DNA of 51,400 bases from Candidatus Shapirobacteria bacterium (GTDB lineage Bacteria > Patescibacteriota > Microgenomatia > 0-14-0-10-38-17), in the NCBI GenBank assembly GCA_028695445.1, contig JAQVIV010000003.1, forward strand, positions 4,610 to 56,009, given 5' to 3'. Every line of letters starts with the position of its first letter. Positions within the stretch are counted from its first letter, which is position 1. Below the pieces are notes generated by a model. That model was not told the DNA's origin and made no database searches. It saw only the letters and a program-made list of their open reading frames with translations. Positions 39,892-50,467 of this stretch are shown here, piece after piece. The position numbers and the translations under genes were made by a program.

Positions 39892-40343
39892 TGTTCTAAT
39901 TTAATACCTGCCTCATTAATCATTTTTTGGGCAAAGTCATCAGGATAGGGATGTTGATAAACAATTCTTTTTACTCCAGCATTAATTAAAATTTTGGTGC
40001 AAATCGTGCAAGGTTGATGAGTAACATAAATTGTGCTTCCTTTCGAAGAAACCTCATGAAGAGCACATTGAATAATGGCGTTTTGCTCGGCATGAACCGC
40101 CCGACAAATTTCGTGGCGAGTGCCAGAAGGAATTTTAAGCTGGTCACGAATACAGCCAACTTCTTCGCAATGAGCCATTCCGGCCGGCGCTCCATTAAAC
40201 CCAGTGGTTAAAATATGCTTGTTCCTAACCAGAACCGCTCCAACCTGACGGCCCCGCCTAATACAAGTACTCCTGGTGGCCACCAGCTGAGCCAATTGCA
40301 TAAAATAATCATCCCAGGCTGGTCTAAGATTATTCTTCTTCAT
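39864..40343 (-). CDS. dCMP deaminase family protein
   Basis: HAEQNAIIQ and [14 protein letters not shown] zinc-binding motifs. Confidence 0.92.
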   Translation of the reverse strand: MKKNNLRPAWDDYFMQLAQLVATRSTCIRRGRQVGAVLVRNKHILTTGFNGAPAGMAHCEEVGCIRDQLKIPSGTRHEICRAVHAEQNAIIQCALHEVSSKGSTIYVTHQPCTICTKILINAGVKRIVYQHPYPDDFAQKMINEAGIKLEQWSSPPKEK

Positions 40344-40366
40344 TAGCCTTTTTAGTATACCCCATT

Positions 40367-41893
40367 TTAAATGTTTCTTATTTTGGCCGTTTTACTATCA
40401 GTAGAAACCCAAACCCCCAATTTCTTAAAAATATCCTTATCCGGCCAAGACAATTCATGGGTGGTATGCATAAAGCACCCTCGCAAGTTTGGTAAAAAAC
40501 CCTGAGCCTTCTTTGCTAAAGTGTTAGTCTGAGCCGAAACATTTAGGGCCAGCAACGCCTCAGAACAATTAAGGCTTTGCGATTTCTCTCCAATTTGCTT
40601 CTTAAAATAGCCTATTTGCTTAATGATCGATTTAGAAATCAAATCCAAATCGTCTGGAATACCGGCCAAAAACTTAATCGCGTTCAGAATTGCCGCCGTT
40701 TCGGCATGAAGAAGCGGCGAATTTTTACCAACAACCATATGACCGCCGGACAACTCTATAGCCGCACCGCAAAAAACACCATTTTCTCCTTTCCCAAGTT
40801 TTTTCTTAGCCATTTTTTCCGCTTTCCGAGCTAGTGGTACCGTCTTTAAATATTCCTCACTTATCCCCAATTTATCCAACAAAAAAGCCATCTTTTTCAA
40901 AACTTTTTGGTCTATTAAACCTTTCTGATATTCCTGCCGATAACGAAAAAGATAAAACACCACCTCTTTTTTAGCCGCTTCACTAATTACTTTTTCATCG
41001 ACAATTCCCTCTTTTAGGACATTAAAACCCATGTCGGTTGGTGATCGATAACGGCATAAGGGTTCTTTTTGGGCCCAAATCCTATCAAGAATTGCCTTAA
41101 CAATGGGAAAAGCCTCAATATCACGATTATAATTAACCGCCTCTTCCTGATAGGCTTGAAAATGAAAAGAGTCAATTAAATTAAAATCGCCCAAATCAGC
41201 TGTTGCCGCCTCATAGGCAACATTAACCGGATGATTAACCGGTAAATTCCAAACTGGAAAAGTCTCAAACTTAGCATAACCAGAAGTTATCCCTCTTCTG
41301 GCATCTTGATATAATTGGCCCAAACAAGTGGATAGTTTGCCCGACCCGCCGCCTGCTCCCCAAACCACCACCAGGGGTTTTTTGGTCTTAATATAATCAT
41401 CGCGACCATAACCATGATCACTTAAAATTCTTTCTACCCTTTTAGGATATTCTTCAATTTCATAGCGCTTAAAAACTTTGACTCCCATTCTTCTTAGCCT
41501 TTTTTCCAAGGTCTTGGCTCTTTCTTCTTGAGCAAAACGATTAATTACTACCCCCAAAACCGGCAAACCAAAATCGGCCAAGTCCTGCAACGTTTTAATT
41601 GTTGCTAAATCATAGCCCATATCCCAATCGCCTCGAATCTTCCCCTGCTCTAGTTGCTTGGCTGAAACACAATATAATATCCCCAAATCTTTACCTAAGT
41701 TTTTTAAAAGCATTGCTTTTGTGTTGGGGTGATATCCGGGTAGAGTGCGAGAGGCATGAAAATCATCCAATAACTTGCCACCAAATTCCAAGTAAAGTTT
41801 ACCGGAAAATTGGGCCAAGCGATTCTCAATCGCTTTTTTTTGAACCGCTAGATATTTTTTCGTATCAAAACCTATTTTTCCTAAAAATTCCAT
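40367..41893 (-). CDS. DUF1846 family protein
   Basis: [52 protein letters not shown]. Confidence 0.85.
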   Translation of the reverse strand: MEFLGKIGFDTKKYLAVQKKAIENRLAQFSGKLYLEFGGKLLDDFHASRTLPGYHPNTKAMLLKNLGKDLGILYCVSAKQLEQGKIRGDWDMGYDLATIKTLQDLADFGLPVLGVVINRFAQEERAKTLEKRLRRMGVKVFKRYEIEEYPKRVERILSDHGYGRDDYIKTKKPLVVVWGAGGGSGKLSTCLGQLYQDARRGITSGYAKFETFPVWNLPVNHPVNVAYEAATADLGDFNLIDSFHFQAYQEEAVNYNRDIEAFPIVKAILDRIWAQKEPLCRYRSPTDMGFNVLKEGIVDEKVISEAAKKEVVFYLFRYRQEYQKGLIDQKVLKKMAFLLDKLGISEEYLKTVPLARKAEKMAKKKLGKGENGVFCGAAIELSGGHMVVGKNSPLLHAETAAILNAIKFLAGIPDDLDLISKSIIKQIGYFKKQIGEKSQSLNCSEALLALNVSAQTNTLAKKAQGFLPNLRGCFMHTTHELSWPDKDIFKKLGVWVSTDSKTAKIRNI

Positions 41894-41902
41894 AATGAAA
41901 CG

Positions 41903-43888
41903 TCAATTTTTACTTGGTTTTCGCCAAGAAGCCCATTTACAATTGGGATAATGACTGCAACCATAAAAATGTTTCCCTTTTTTAGTTCTTCTGATTACCA
42001 CTTCACCACCGCAATCAGGGCAAGAGACGCCATCAATTTTCTCAACATAATTAGCAGTATATTTACAATCAGGAAAGCGAGAACAGGATAAAAATTTACC
42101 AAAACGGCCGGTTCTGATTACCAATTCCCCCTTCTTGCATTCGGGGCATTTTTGGCCGGTTTTTTCAACTGGTATTTTTACCCTCTTGGCCTTTTCCTCA
42201 ACTTCACCAACTTGACCAATAAATGGCTGATAAAAACTACTAATTATCTTGTGCCACTCTGCTTTTCCATTGGCCACCCTATCTAGGTCTTCTTCCATTT
42301 TCGCCGTAAAAGGCAAATCCATAATTTTTGGGAAGTGTTTGGCCAAAAAATCATTAGCAACCTGGCCTAAAATCGTTGGTACAAATCGCCCTTCTTTTTT
42401 TTGAACATAATTTCGCCCCTGGATTGTTGAAATAATTGGCGCATAAGTTGATGGCCGGCCAATTCCTTCTTTTTCCAAAACAGCAATTAAGCTGGCTTCT
42501 GAATAGCGAGGCGGTGGTGTCGTATCGAATTTATTAGAAAAAAATTTCACTGATTCCAGAGTATCGTCCAATAAGAGATCGGGCAACCTTTCATCATCCT
42601 GGCTCATTTTTAAAATTTTAGTAAAACCGGGAAAAATCAGCCTTCTTCCTCGAGCAATAAATTGATAATCGCCAGAGTTTATTTTTGCCATGATCATTTC
42701 TGTCTGGGCATCGGCGGCCTGACTAGATAGCGCCCTTCGCCAAATTAATTGATAAAGACGATCAGCATCTCTGGCAATATCAGCCTGTGACCGATTAAAA
42801 TCGGTTGGTCTAATAGCCTCATGAGCCTCTTGGGCAACTCTAGTTTTGGTTTTATAAAAATTGGCTTCATCGGGAACAAACTCCTGACCGAATTTTTGCG
42901 CAATTACCTGCCGAGCCGCAACAAGGGCTTCTTTGGCCAAAGAAGTTGAATCCGTTCGATGGTAAGTAATTAACCCTTCCTCATAAAGTTTTTGCGCCGC
43001 CCTCATGGTTCTTTGAGAAGAAAAGTTCAACAAACGATAGGCCGCCTGTTGCATTGTTGAGGTGGTAAAGGGTGGATATGGATGGCGACGGCTGGTTTTT
43101 CTGTCAACTTGACCAACCCGAAATGGTGGTTTTAAATCATTAATAATCTCTTGAGCCTGGTCTGCGCTTTTAATGGTGGTTCTACTCGAGGTATAATCAC
43201 CGGCAAAAAGAGCCATTTTTTCTCGAGTTTGATATTTCTTACCTTTTTTACTAATTAATTCCGCCCCAAAACTTTCACCACCCTTAATAAATTCCCCCCC
43301 GATTCGCCAATATGGCTGGCTAGAAAATCGATTAATTTCTCTTTCTCTTTCGACAATTAGGCGAACAGCCACTGATTGAACCCGACCAGCCGATAAACCC
43401 CGACGGACTTTTTTCCAAAGAACTGGCGACAATTTATAACCTACTAAACGATCCAAAACACGACGAGCCGTTTGAGCATCAACCAGATCCTGATCAACTT
43501 GGCCAGATTTTTCCAGAGCCGCCAAAATTGCCGATTGAGTAATTTCGTGAAAGGTAATCCTACTAATATTGGTTTGTTTTTTTGGCCGTCGACCATCATT
43601 AAGGCTAGCCAAAACATGATAAGCAATCGCCTCACCCTCTCGATCAGGATCAGTAGCTAAAAAAACAAACCCTGCCTTATCAGCCGCCTTTTTAATTTTG
43701 GCGACTATTTTTTTTTGACCGGAGACAATCTCATATTGAGGCTCAAAATTATTTTCAACATCAACCCCCAGCTTACTTTTGGGCAAGTCTCTAATATGGC
43801 CCATGGTCGCCAACACTTGATAATCTTTACCCAAAAAGCGTTCTAGGGTCCTGGCCTTAGTTGGCGACTCAACAATAATTAGCTTCAC
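41903..43888 (-). CDS. topA: DNA topoisomerase I; likely GTG start at 43888 (VKLIIVESPTKA)
   Basis: LIIVESPTKARTLERFLG, FLATDPDREGEAIAYH, ITYHRTDS, two C-terminal 4-Cys zinc ribbons. Confidence 0.96.
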   Translation of the reverse strand: MKLIIVESPTKARTLERFLGKDYQVLATMGHIRDLPKSKLGVDVENNFEPQYEIVSGQKKIVAKIKKAADKAGFVFLATDPDREGEAIAYHVLASLNDGRRPKKQTNISRITFHEITQSAILAALEKSGQVDQDLVDAQTARRVLDRLVGYKLSPVLWKKVRRGLSAGRVQSVAVRLIVEREREINRFSSQPYWRIGGEFIKGGESFGAELISKKGKKYQTREKMALFAGDYTSSRTTIKSADQAQEIINDLKPPFRVGQVDRKTSRRHPYPPFTTSTMQQAAYRLLNFSSQRTMRAAQKLYEEGLITYHRTDSTSLAKEALVAARQVIAQKFGQEFVPDEANFYKTKTRVAQEAHEAIRPTDFNRSQADIARDADRLYQLIWRRALSSQAADAQTEMIMAKINSGDYQFIARGRRLIFPGFTKILKMSQDDERLPDLLLDDTLESVKFFSNKFDTTPPPRYSEASLIAVLEKEGIGRPSTYAPIISTIQGRNYVQKKEGRFVPTILGQVANDFLAKHFPKIMDLPFTAKMEEDLDRVANGKAEWHKIISSFYQPFIGQVGEVEEKAKRVKIPVEKTGQKCPECKKGELVIRTGRFGKFLSCSRFPDCKYTANYVEKIDGVSCPDCGGEVVIRRTKKGKHFYGCSHYPNCKWASWRKPSKN

Positions 43889-44024
43889 TAAATATATAGG
43901 GTAACAGAAAGGCTTCTTTTTGCCAATAGAAAAGAACAATTAACAATTAAAAGTTAAAAGTCCAAAATTAAAAATAGAAAAACGTTTAACTTTAAATTTT
44001 TAACTGTCAACTTTTAACTATCTC

Positions 44025-45167
44025 CTACCTCCTCCCCCATTCTCCTAAACCTAAATTGATCACCAGTCCCTTAATCTCTAACTTTGTTAAAATTGCGCCC
44101 ACTTTATTAACAGTAAAATTTACTTTCAAACTAATCTCATCAACCGTTAAATTTTGTTCAACTAAAAGCGAAAAAACTATCTTCTCGTCAACCTCAAGAT
44201 TAACTTCGCTATCATCGTCCACCAAGCTCAAGCCAAACTCTTCGAGAACATCGTTGGCTTCAGTCACCACCTTAGCACCATTTTTAAGCAAATAATTTGT
44301 CCCCGATGATAAATGGCTGGTAATGTTGCCGGGAACGGCCAAAACATCTCTACCCTGATGGGCCGCTAATGAAGCAGTAATTAGAGAACCAGATCTTAGT
44401 CCTCCCTCAATCACTAAAACCGCCGACGATAAACCGGCAATAATTCTGTTGCGAGCCGGGAAATAACCAGGTAAAGGTTTTATTCCTGGGGGCAATTCAG
44501 AAAAAATTAACCCTCGAGCCAAGATATCCTGATATAAACGGTGATTTTGACTCGGATAAACAACATCCACTCCATTGCCTAAAACAGCGACTGTCTTGCC
44601 ATCAGCCTCAAGGGTTAATTGATGAGCCAAAGAATCAATTCCACAAGCCAAGCCGGAAACAATAATCAGGCCATTTCGAGCCAACCTACCAGTTAAACGA
44701 ACGGCCGCTTGCCGGCCATAAGCGCTTGGCCTTCTCGTCCCCACCACCCCCAGGGCCGGAGATAACCAAAAAGATTGCCAAGAACCAAAATCCCCTCTAG
44801 CAATATCACTAACCGGTTTTCCCCGCGCAAAAAGAACCGGTGGAGCATCATCAATTGACAATAATTTTTCTGGATAATAGCTATCGAGTTTTGTGATCGG
44901 CCAAATTAATGGTTGATAACCGCTTAATAGTTTTTTGAACTGCTCCCGAGGATTAACCATCGCTCTTAGGGAGAAAAAATCAGTAATGATTTTTTTACTC
45001 CAGCCCAAGCTTTGCCACTTTTCCTTTGGCGCCCGCCAGGCTTTTTTGGCAGAACCAAAAACTTTAATAATCTGCCCAAACCGGATTGGGCCAACGCCAC
45101 CCAAATAAGTAAACGCTAACCAAAATGGTCTTTCTTGATTGGCTAATTCTTGTTCTATTGTTATCAA
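44025..45167 (-). CDS. dprA: DNA processing protein DprA/Smf
   Basis: GVVGTRRPSAYGRQAA, GLACGIDSLAHQ, GTNYLLKNGA. Confidence 0.93.
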   Translation of the reverse strand: MITIEQELANQERPFWLAFTYLGGVGPIRFGQIIKVFGSAKKAWRAPKEKWQSLGWSKKIITDFFSLRAMVNPREQFKKLLSGYQPLIWPITKLDSYYPEKLLSIDDAPPVLFARGKPVSDIARGDFGSWQSFWLSPALGVVGTRRPSAYGRQAAVRLTGRLARNGLIIVSGLACGIDSLAHQLTLEADGKTVAVLGNGVDVVYPSQNHRLYQDILARGLIFSELPPGIKPLPGYFPARNRIIAGLSSAVLVIEGGLRSGSLITASLAAHQGRDVLAVPGNITSHLSSGTNYLLKNGAKVVTEANDVLEEFGLSLVDDDSEVNLEVDEKIVFSLLVEQNLTVDEISLKVNFTVNKVGAILTKLEIKGLVINLGLGEWGRR

Positions 45168-46726
45168 TTGGCGAAAAATTCTTTTAAAATCTCTTTGGCG
45201 ATTGGCGCCGCTTCTCTGGCCCCGCCGCCACCAGATTGCAAAAAAACGGTCACTGAGACTATTGGTTTATCAAGCGGAGCAAAAGCGGTAAACCAGGCGT
45301 GGGTTCTTTTACTTTCAATATCAAATTCTGCCGTGCCTGTTTTACAGGCTACTTGATTAGACCGACCGTTAATTTCAAAATCAAAAAAAACCGAAGCTGT
45401 TCCCCCGGGGCGACAGGCCGCTATCATACCGGAAAGAATCAGTTCCCGATTCTGATCATCGGCCACAATCTCCTGACAAAAAACAGGAAGACTGTTGGCC
45501 AACCGTGGCCGGCAGAAATAACCACCGTTGGCAAAAAAATTAGTCATTAAATTGGCCATTAACGGTGTGATCGCCAGATCGCCTTGGCCGATAGCAAAAT
45601 GAAAGCTATTACCCAAAAACCATGGCTCACCAACAACCTCTTCTTTCCATTTGGGACTAGGAACAAAACCCCTCGCCTCGGCTGGCAAATCAATGCCGGA
45701 AAGATCATTTAAAAAAAACCTCTCCGACCAATCGGCCAGCTTTTCTGGACCCAGTCTTTCACCAAGACGATAGAAGAAAACATCATTTGATCGCTTAATT
45801 GCCTCAACGATATCAACATTCTGGTCTTTTTTACCATACTGGGTATAATACCAATTAGCATAGCGATAGTTATTAACCTCGATAAACCCGGTATCTTCTA
45901 TTTTAGTATCGACTCCAATTGCCCCCTCTTCTAGACCCGCCAAGCCAGAAACCAGTTTAAAAATCGACCCCGGCGGGAATCGGGCCGATACCGCCCTATT
46001 CAAGAAGGGCTGGTTTCCATCAGCCAATAAAGACACTATTTGCTGATCGTTACCCTTAAGAACAAAAAGATTAGGATCAAAAGCTGGGGAAGAAGCCAGG
46101 GCGATAATCTCACCATTTTGGGGGTTGCTTACCACCACTGCCCCCAAACTGCCAGATAATAGACTAAAGGCTTTTTTTTGAATTTGACTATCGATAAACA
46201 AAGTAATGCTTTTGCCTTCTCTGCTGGCCACCTCACCAATTTCACGAATTTTCTCACCCTTAATATCTGTCTCACTTAGGCGATAACCATCCCAACCTGC
46301 TAATTCCGATTGATAGTATTCTTCCACCCCTCCCCGGCCAACCAACTGATCCTGTTGGTACTGACCGGAACTAACCTCTTCCCGGCTTGCCTGCCCCAAA
46401 TAGCCAGTAATATGACCGCCGGCCTCAGCTAGAGGATAATAACGCCAAAACAACCACTCCACCTTCTCTCCCAAAGATCTTAGCCTTAAACACTCCTCTC
46501 GATCTTGCTCTTTTCCTTGATAAAGACAGTAGGGATCATCAATTGCCAGTATCTTGCCATTACGGTCAAAAATGGTTCCCCTCGCCGCAACCAGTCTTTC
46601 TTTAACAATTCTATTCTGTTCTGCCTGACTCCGAAAATCTCTACCCTGAACAATCGTTAATTGGGCCAAGCGAAGCAATAAAAGAAAAAAACAAACCAAT
46701 AAAATTAGACGGTAAATCTTGACCAT
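45164..46726 (-). CDS. mrdA: Penicillin-binding protein 2 / transpeptidase
   Basis: PPGSIFKLV (SxxK), KRSNDVF (SxN), CKTGTAEF (KTG); adjacent to mreD/C/B. Confidence 0.9.
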   Translation of the reverse strand: MVKIYRLILLVCFFLLLLRLAQLTIVQGRDFRSQAEQNRIVKERLVAARGTIFDRNGKILAIDDPYCLYQGKEQDREECLRLRSLGEKVEWLFWRYYPLAEAGGHITGYLGQASREEVSSGQYQQDQLVGRGGVEEYYQSELAGWDGYRLSETDIKGEKIREIGEVASREGKSITLFIDSQIQKKAFSLLSGSLGAVVVSNPQNGEIIALASSPAFDPNLFVLKGNDQQIVSLLADGNQPFLNRAVSARFPPGSIFKLVSGLAGLEEGAIGVDTKIEDTGFIEVNNYRYANWYYTQYGKKDQNVDIVEAIKRSNDVFFYRLGERLGPEKLADWSERFFLNDLSGIDLPAEARGFVPSPKWKEEVVGEPWFLGNSFHFAIGQGDLAITPLMANLMTNFFANGGYFCRPRLANSLPVFCQEIVADDQNRELILSGMIAACRPGGTASVFFDFEINGRSNQVACKTGTAEFDIESKRTHAWFTAFAPLDKPIVSVTVFLQSGGGGAREAAPIAKEILKEFFAN

Positions 46727-46727
46727 A

Positions 46728-47024
46728 TCAGTCTGGTAAACTTAATTTTTCCTGATTAAGGCCAAAAACTCGATACTTCAAATGATTAATAAGGTAAACG
46801 GTTATCAAAAAAATTATTGACCAGGAACCAAGATGACGCCAAGACAATAAATCTTGCCATAAACCAACCCAAAAAGCCCAAACAAAAACTCTTTCCCCAT
46901 AATAAAAAGCCAAAATAATAATTAATACCAGAGTTAACGGAAAAGGAATCAGCACCGCCTCTAAAAAGGCCGTTAAAAACAAAACCAAAACTAAAATCGA
47001 CCAAGTAAAATTACTTTTAGTCAT
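46728..47024 (-). CDS. mreD: MreD-like small membrane protein
   Basis: 98 aa, hydrophobic, between mreC and PBP2. Confidence 0.6.
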   Translation of the reverse strand: MTKSNFTWSILVLVLFLTAFLEAVLIPFPLTLVLIIILAFYYGERVFVWAFWVGLWQDLLSWRHLGSWSIIFLITVYLINHLKYRVFGLNQEKLSLPD

Positions 47025-47027
47025 TAA

Positions 47028-47822
47028 TTATTTGACAATTAAAAAGACTTCTGTCAATCGATCAGGATTAATCAGCTTCTCTATCTTAGCCTGTTTAAAT
47101 AACTTGTCTTGACTTTCCCATATTTGCACTATCCTGCCAACCAGAATACCGGCCGGATCATCAAGTAGCACCACTAAATCGCCTTCTGCCACCTCTTCTT
47201 CCCTTAATATTTCTTTAATTATTTGTCCGCTCACTATTCCCCTGCCCTTCTGACAAACAATTGAATTGCTAAAACAATCAGGTTGATCAGCAAAAATTAA
47301 AACCGGCCACTCTAGTAGCGAACTGCCCAATTTAACCAGTCTTGCTTCGTGAGTGTAAACTTCGGTAATTCGACCAACCAAATGTTGAGCGCTAACGACC
47401 AGCTGGCCGAGCAAAACACCGGCCTTTTCTCCCTGGTTAATAATCAAATAATCACCTGACCGACCAATTACTTTTGCTGGCAAAAAATGATAATCCTCAG
47501 GATAAAAGTCAATCAGACTCTTTAATTTTTGATTTTCATCATTAAGACCTTGCAGTAAGGCAACTTCTCCAATTAGTCGCACTCGCTCCTCTTTAAGCTT
47601 TTGATTTTCCTGTTCTAAAGAACTCGTTCGGCCAGAAGAAAAAATTTTTTGCCAATCACCATTGTTTAAACAATAAACCGACTCTCTTAAAGACTGAAAT
47701 GGCCAATTAAAAATATTTTTCAGGGGAACAAATAGCGGCCAATAATCAAGCAAAAATATTATTAAGGCTAAAAAAATATAACCACTAAGACTTTTTTTGT
47801 TAAAATCTTTCCAGGCCAACAC
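47028..47822 (-). CDS. mreC: Rod shape-determining protein MreC
   Basis: TM + coiled coil + VIGRSGDYLIINQGEKAGVLLGQLVVS; downstream of mreB. Confidence 0.85.
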   Translation of the reverse strand: MLAWKDFNKKSLSGYIFLALIIFLLDYWPLFVPLKNIFNWPFQSLRESVYCLNNGDWQKIFSSGRTSSLEQENQKLKEERVRLIGEVALLQGLNDENQKLKSLIDFYPEDYHFLPAKVIGRSGDYLIINQGEKAGVLLGQLVVSAQHLVGRITEVYTHEARLVKLGSSLLEWPVLIFADQPDCFSNSIVCQKGRGIVSGQIIKEILREEEVAEGDLVVLLDDPAGILVGRIVQIWESQDKLFKQAKIEKLINPDRLTEVFLIVK

Positions 47823-47833
47823 TTTAAAAAAAA

Positions 47834-48877
47834 CTAATTAATACCAACAATTTTAACCCGGTCACGAAGATCAACATCTTCCAGTAGTTTGCCGCAACCC
47901 AAAGCAGCTGCCGCCTGGGGATCCTCAGCGATAAAAACCGGCATTTTGGTTTCTTGGGAAAATAAACGGTCAATCCCAGGCAGGTTGGCTCCACCACCGC
48001 ACAAAGTTATCCCCTTCTCAAGAAAATCATTAACTAGTTCTGGTGGTGCCTCTTCTATCATTTCATTAACTGTGCCAATAATTTGATTTAAAATTGGCGC
48101 AATAGCCTCCCTAATTTCTGAGGCGGAAACCTTAACTGTAATCGGTAAACCCTTTTCTAGCCCCCGACCCCGAACAATAACTTCCGATTCTTTTTTTTCA
48201 GGCAAAGCGTTACCAACCTCTATTTTAATTTCTTCTGCCGTCGAAGGCCCAATCAAAAGAGAGTATTTTAACCTTAAAAAGTTAATAATTGCCTCATCCA
48301 TTTTGTGACCAGCCAGCTTAAGCGATCGATTCAAAACTATCCCCCCCAGGGAAATAACGGCAATTTCCGTAGTGCCGCCACCAATATCGCAAACCAAACT
48401 GCCGCTTGGACTATCCACTGGCAAACCCGCCCCAATCGCCGCCGCCATTGGTTCTTCAATTAAAAAACAATTGCCCGCCCCAGCCTCAATTGCGGCGTCA
48501 AAAACCGCTCTTCTTTCCACCTCGGTTGACCCCGATGGCGTACCAATAATCACTGTCTCCCGAAAAAATCTACCCCAAAAAGAATTTTTTGCTGCTACTT
48601 TATCTAGATAGTGAGCCAATATTGCTTGGGCGGCATCAAAATCCGCAATGACACCATTGTGAAGAGGATAAAAGGCTTCGATTGCTTCGGGAGTTTTGCC
48701 AATCATTTTTTTAGCCTTAGAACCAACGGCCAAAACCTGTTTGGATTTTTTTTGTCGCGCCACCACAGATGGTTCTCTGAAAACCAAACCTTTTCCCTTT
48801 TGGTAGACTAGGGTATTGGCTGTTCCTAAGTCAATGGCAATACCGGGAGAAACTCTAGCAAATAAATGCTGCCACAT
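47834..48877 (-). CDS. mreB: Rod shape-determining protein MreB
   Basis: PGIAIDLGTANTLVYQKGKGLVFREPSVVA, VCDIGGGTTEIAVISLGGIV. Confidence 0.97.
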   Translation of the reverse strand: MWQHLFARVSPGIAIDLGTANTLVYQKGKGLVFREPSVVARQKKSKQVLAVGSKAKKMIGKTPEAIEAFYPLHNGVIADFDAAQAILAHYLDKVAAKNSFWGRFFRETVIIGTPSGSTEVERRAVFDAAIEAGAGNCFLIEEPMAAAIGAGLPVDSPSGSLVCDIGGGTTEIAVISLGGIVLNRSLKLAGHKMDEAIINFLRLKYSLLIGPSTAEEIKIEVGNALPEKKESEVIVRGRGLEKGLPITVKVSASEIREAIAPILNQIIGTVNEMIEEAPPELVNDFLEKGITLCGGGANLPGIDRLFSQETKMPVFIAEDPQAAAALGCGKLLEDVDLRDRVKIVGIN

Positions 48878-48885
48878 TATTTAAT

Positions 48886-48891
48886 AGTATA
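48886..48891 (-). promoter_or_regulatory. Candidate mreB -10 element, predicts leaderless mRNA
   Basis: TATACT on minus, 8 nt upstream of mreB ATG; weak -35. Confidence 0.35.
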
Positions 48892-48939
48892 GCATCAACC
48901 CCAAAAACACTAATATCCCAAACATTAAAAATATCTGTC

Positions 48940-48968
48940 TTGACGACCTAAAAAATTTAAGATATCAT
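48940..48968 (+). promoter_or_regulatory. Candidate promoter of the cohesin-like gene, predicts leaderless mRNA
   Basis: TTGACG (48940-48945), 17-bp spacer, TATCAT (48963-48968); ATG at 48977. Confidence 0.6.
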
Positions 48969-48976
48969 GAGTTTTA

Positions 48977-49648
48977 ATGAAGGCTAAATCCTTGCTTGTT
49001 GGTTGCCAATATAATGTAGCAGCCTTTTTTGGGTTGTTTCTTCTGCTACTTATTAATCCTTTTCCTTCTTTGGCTCAGACCAGTTCTCCTCACCTATCCT
49101 TGAGTCCTACCGTTAAGGAGGTTAATGCTGGCGTTAATTTCAATGTCACTGTTTCGGTTGATACTGGCGGACAGCAGGTAAACGGTGTTGATGCTGTGGT
49201 CCAATATGATTCTTCCCTCCTGGAAGTGGTTAGTGTTAGTGAGGGGACATTTTTCCCCACCATCACAACAATCACAACTACCCTGGGTAAAGTGGAAATT
49301 TACGGTGTTGCTGATACCGGTAGCCCCAAAACAGGTACCGGCACAATGGCAACTATAACCTTCAAAGGCAAGGCTTCGGGTACGGCGGCGGTTAATTTTA
49401 TTTGTCAATCGGGTAGCACTAACGATTCCAACATTAACTCCGCCAGTGATACTGATATTATCGCCTGTGCTAGCAATGTTAACGCTTCCTATGTTATTAC
49501 TGGCCAATCCGGCACCACCACTCAAACAACTCCAACTGCAACCACCAGCGCTGAGGACCTACCTCAAACTGGTTTCTTAGAACCAACTGCCCTCATAATT
49601 GGCGGCGGGATCATTTTAATGATTCTTGGTCTTGCCTTCATCTTTTAA
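48977..49648 (+). CDS. Secreted cohesin-domain-like protein with LPXTG-type C-terminal sorting signal
   Basis: Signal peptide; LSLSPTVKEVNAGVNFNVTVSVDTGGQQVNGVDAVVQYDSSLLEVVSVSEGTFF...MATITFKGKASGTAAVNF; C-terminus LPQTGFLEPTALIIGGGIILMILGLAFIF. Confidence 0.8.
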   Translation: MKAKSLLVGCQYNVAAFFGLFLLLLINPFPSLAQTSSPHLSLSPTVKEVNAGVNFNVTVSVDTGGQQVNGVDAVVQYDSSLLEVVSVSEGTFFPTITTITTTLGKVEIYGVADTGSPKTGTGTMATITFKGKASGTAAVNFICQSGSTNDSNINSASDTDIIACASNVNASYVITGQSGTTTQTTPTATTSAEDLPQTGFLEPTALIIGGGIILMILGLAFIF

Positions 49649-49671
49649 ACTAAAACAATCTTTTTTCCGTC

Positions 49672-50343
49672 ATGAAAAATAAAAAAACTATTATTGTTAT
49701 TGTGGCTTTAATTTTGGCCATTACTCTTATTGCTGGTTTAGTCTTAGGAATGGATAAGGTAAGAAACTTATTTGGTCAGGCCACTGGCCAGCAACAACCC
49801 CAGGGGGTCCGGGTAACCAATGTTACTGCAAATTCGGCTACCATTGTCTGGCAAACAACTATTCCGGTTATTGGTCAAATTGAATATGGTACCACTCCGG
49901 GAAGTTTTTTACTTAGAAGCGCTGAAACCAACCAAACCGCCAATCATAATCTGACCCTATCTCCTCTTTTGCCAGAAACAATTTACTACTTCAGAATCCG
50001 TGTCGCTGACCAGGTTTACGACGACAACGGCGCCCCCTATTCTTTCACCACTAAGGCAATAACAGAAACCATTTCTCCATCTCCAACACTTCCCCCACAA
50101 CCGGAAGCCGCTCTTCCCGAAGAGCCAGAAACAGGGCCAAACACCAGTGACTCTTTCCCTGAAATAACACCCCAGGCCACCCCCACAACTATCAGTCAAA
50201 CTACACCCCAAGGTGAGGAAGCTGAATATACCCTGGGTGATTTTGTTGAGAAATTCGGCACCTCCGATCCAGAGTTTGATCTTAATGAGGACGGTATTGT
50301 TAATAGTCAAGACTGGTCCCTTTACCAGCAACAAAACCCGTAA
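49672..50343 (+). CDS. Membrane-anchored Fn3-like protein with P/T-rich linker and C-terminal dockerin-like Ca-binding repeat
   Basis: N-terminal TM; GVRVTNVTANSATIVWQTTIPVIGQIEYGTTPG...LSPLLPETIYYFRIRV; C-terminal DLNEDGIVNSQDWSLY. Confidence 0.75.
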   Translation: MKNKKTIIVIVALILAITLIAGLVLGMDKVRNLFGQATGQQQPQGVRVTNVTANSATIVWQTTIPVIGQIEYGTTPGSFLLRSAETNQTANHNLTLSPLLPETIYYFRIRVADQVYDDNGAPYSFTTKAITETISPSPTLPPQPEAALPEEPETGPNTSDSFPEITPQATPTTISQTTPQGEEAEYTLGDFVEKFGTSDPEFDLNEDGIVNSQDWSLYQQQNP

Positions 50344-50389
50344 AGCAAACTTCTTTAATTGACTTCTCAAAAAAACAATTTTTCTTGAG

Positions 50390-50461
50390 CAGGGCTGGAG
50401 AGACTCGAACTCTCAGTCCGGGTTTTGGAGACCCGTGGTTTACCAGTTAACCGACAGCCCT
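50390..50461 (-). tRNA. tRNA-Trp(CCA)
   Basis: Acceptor AGGGCTG/CAGCCCT; anticodon arm CGGGT-CTCCAAA-ACCCG; no encoded CCA. Confidence 0.93.
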
Positions 50462-50467
50462 AAGAAT

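Noticed and set aside
48977-49525. Antisense ORF 49094-49525 in the cohesin-like gene
   Set aside because: No homology-like features; opposite frame of a convincing secreted protein.
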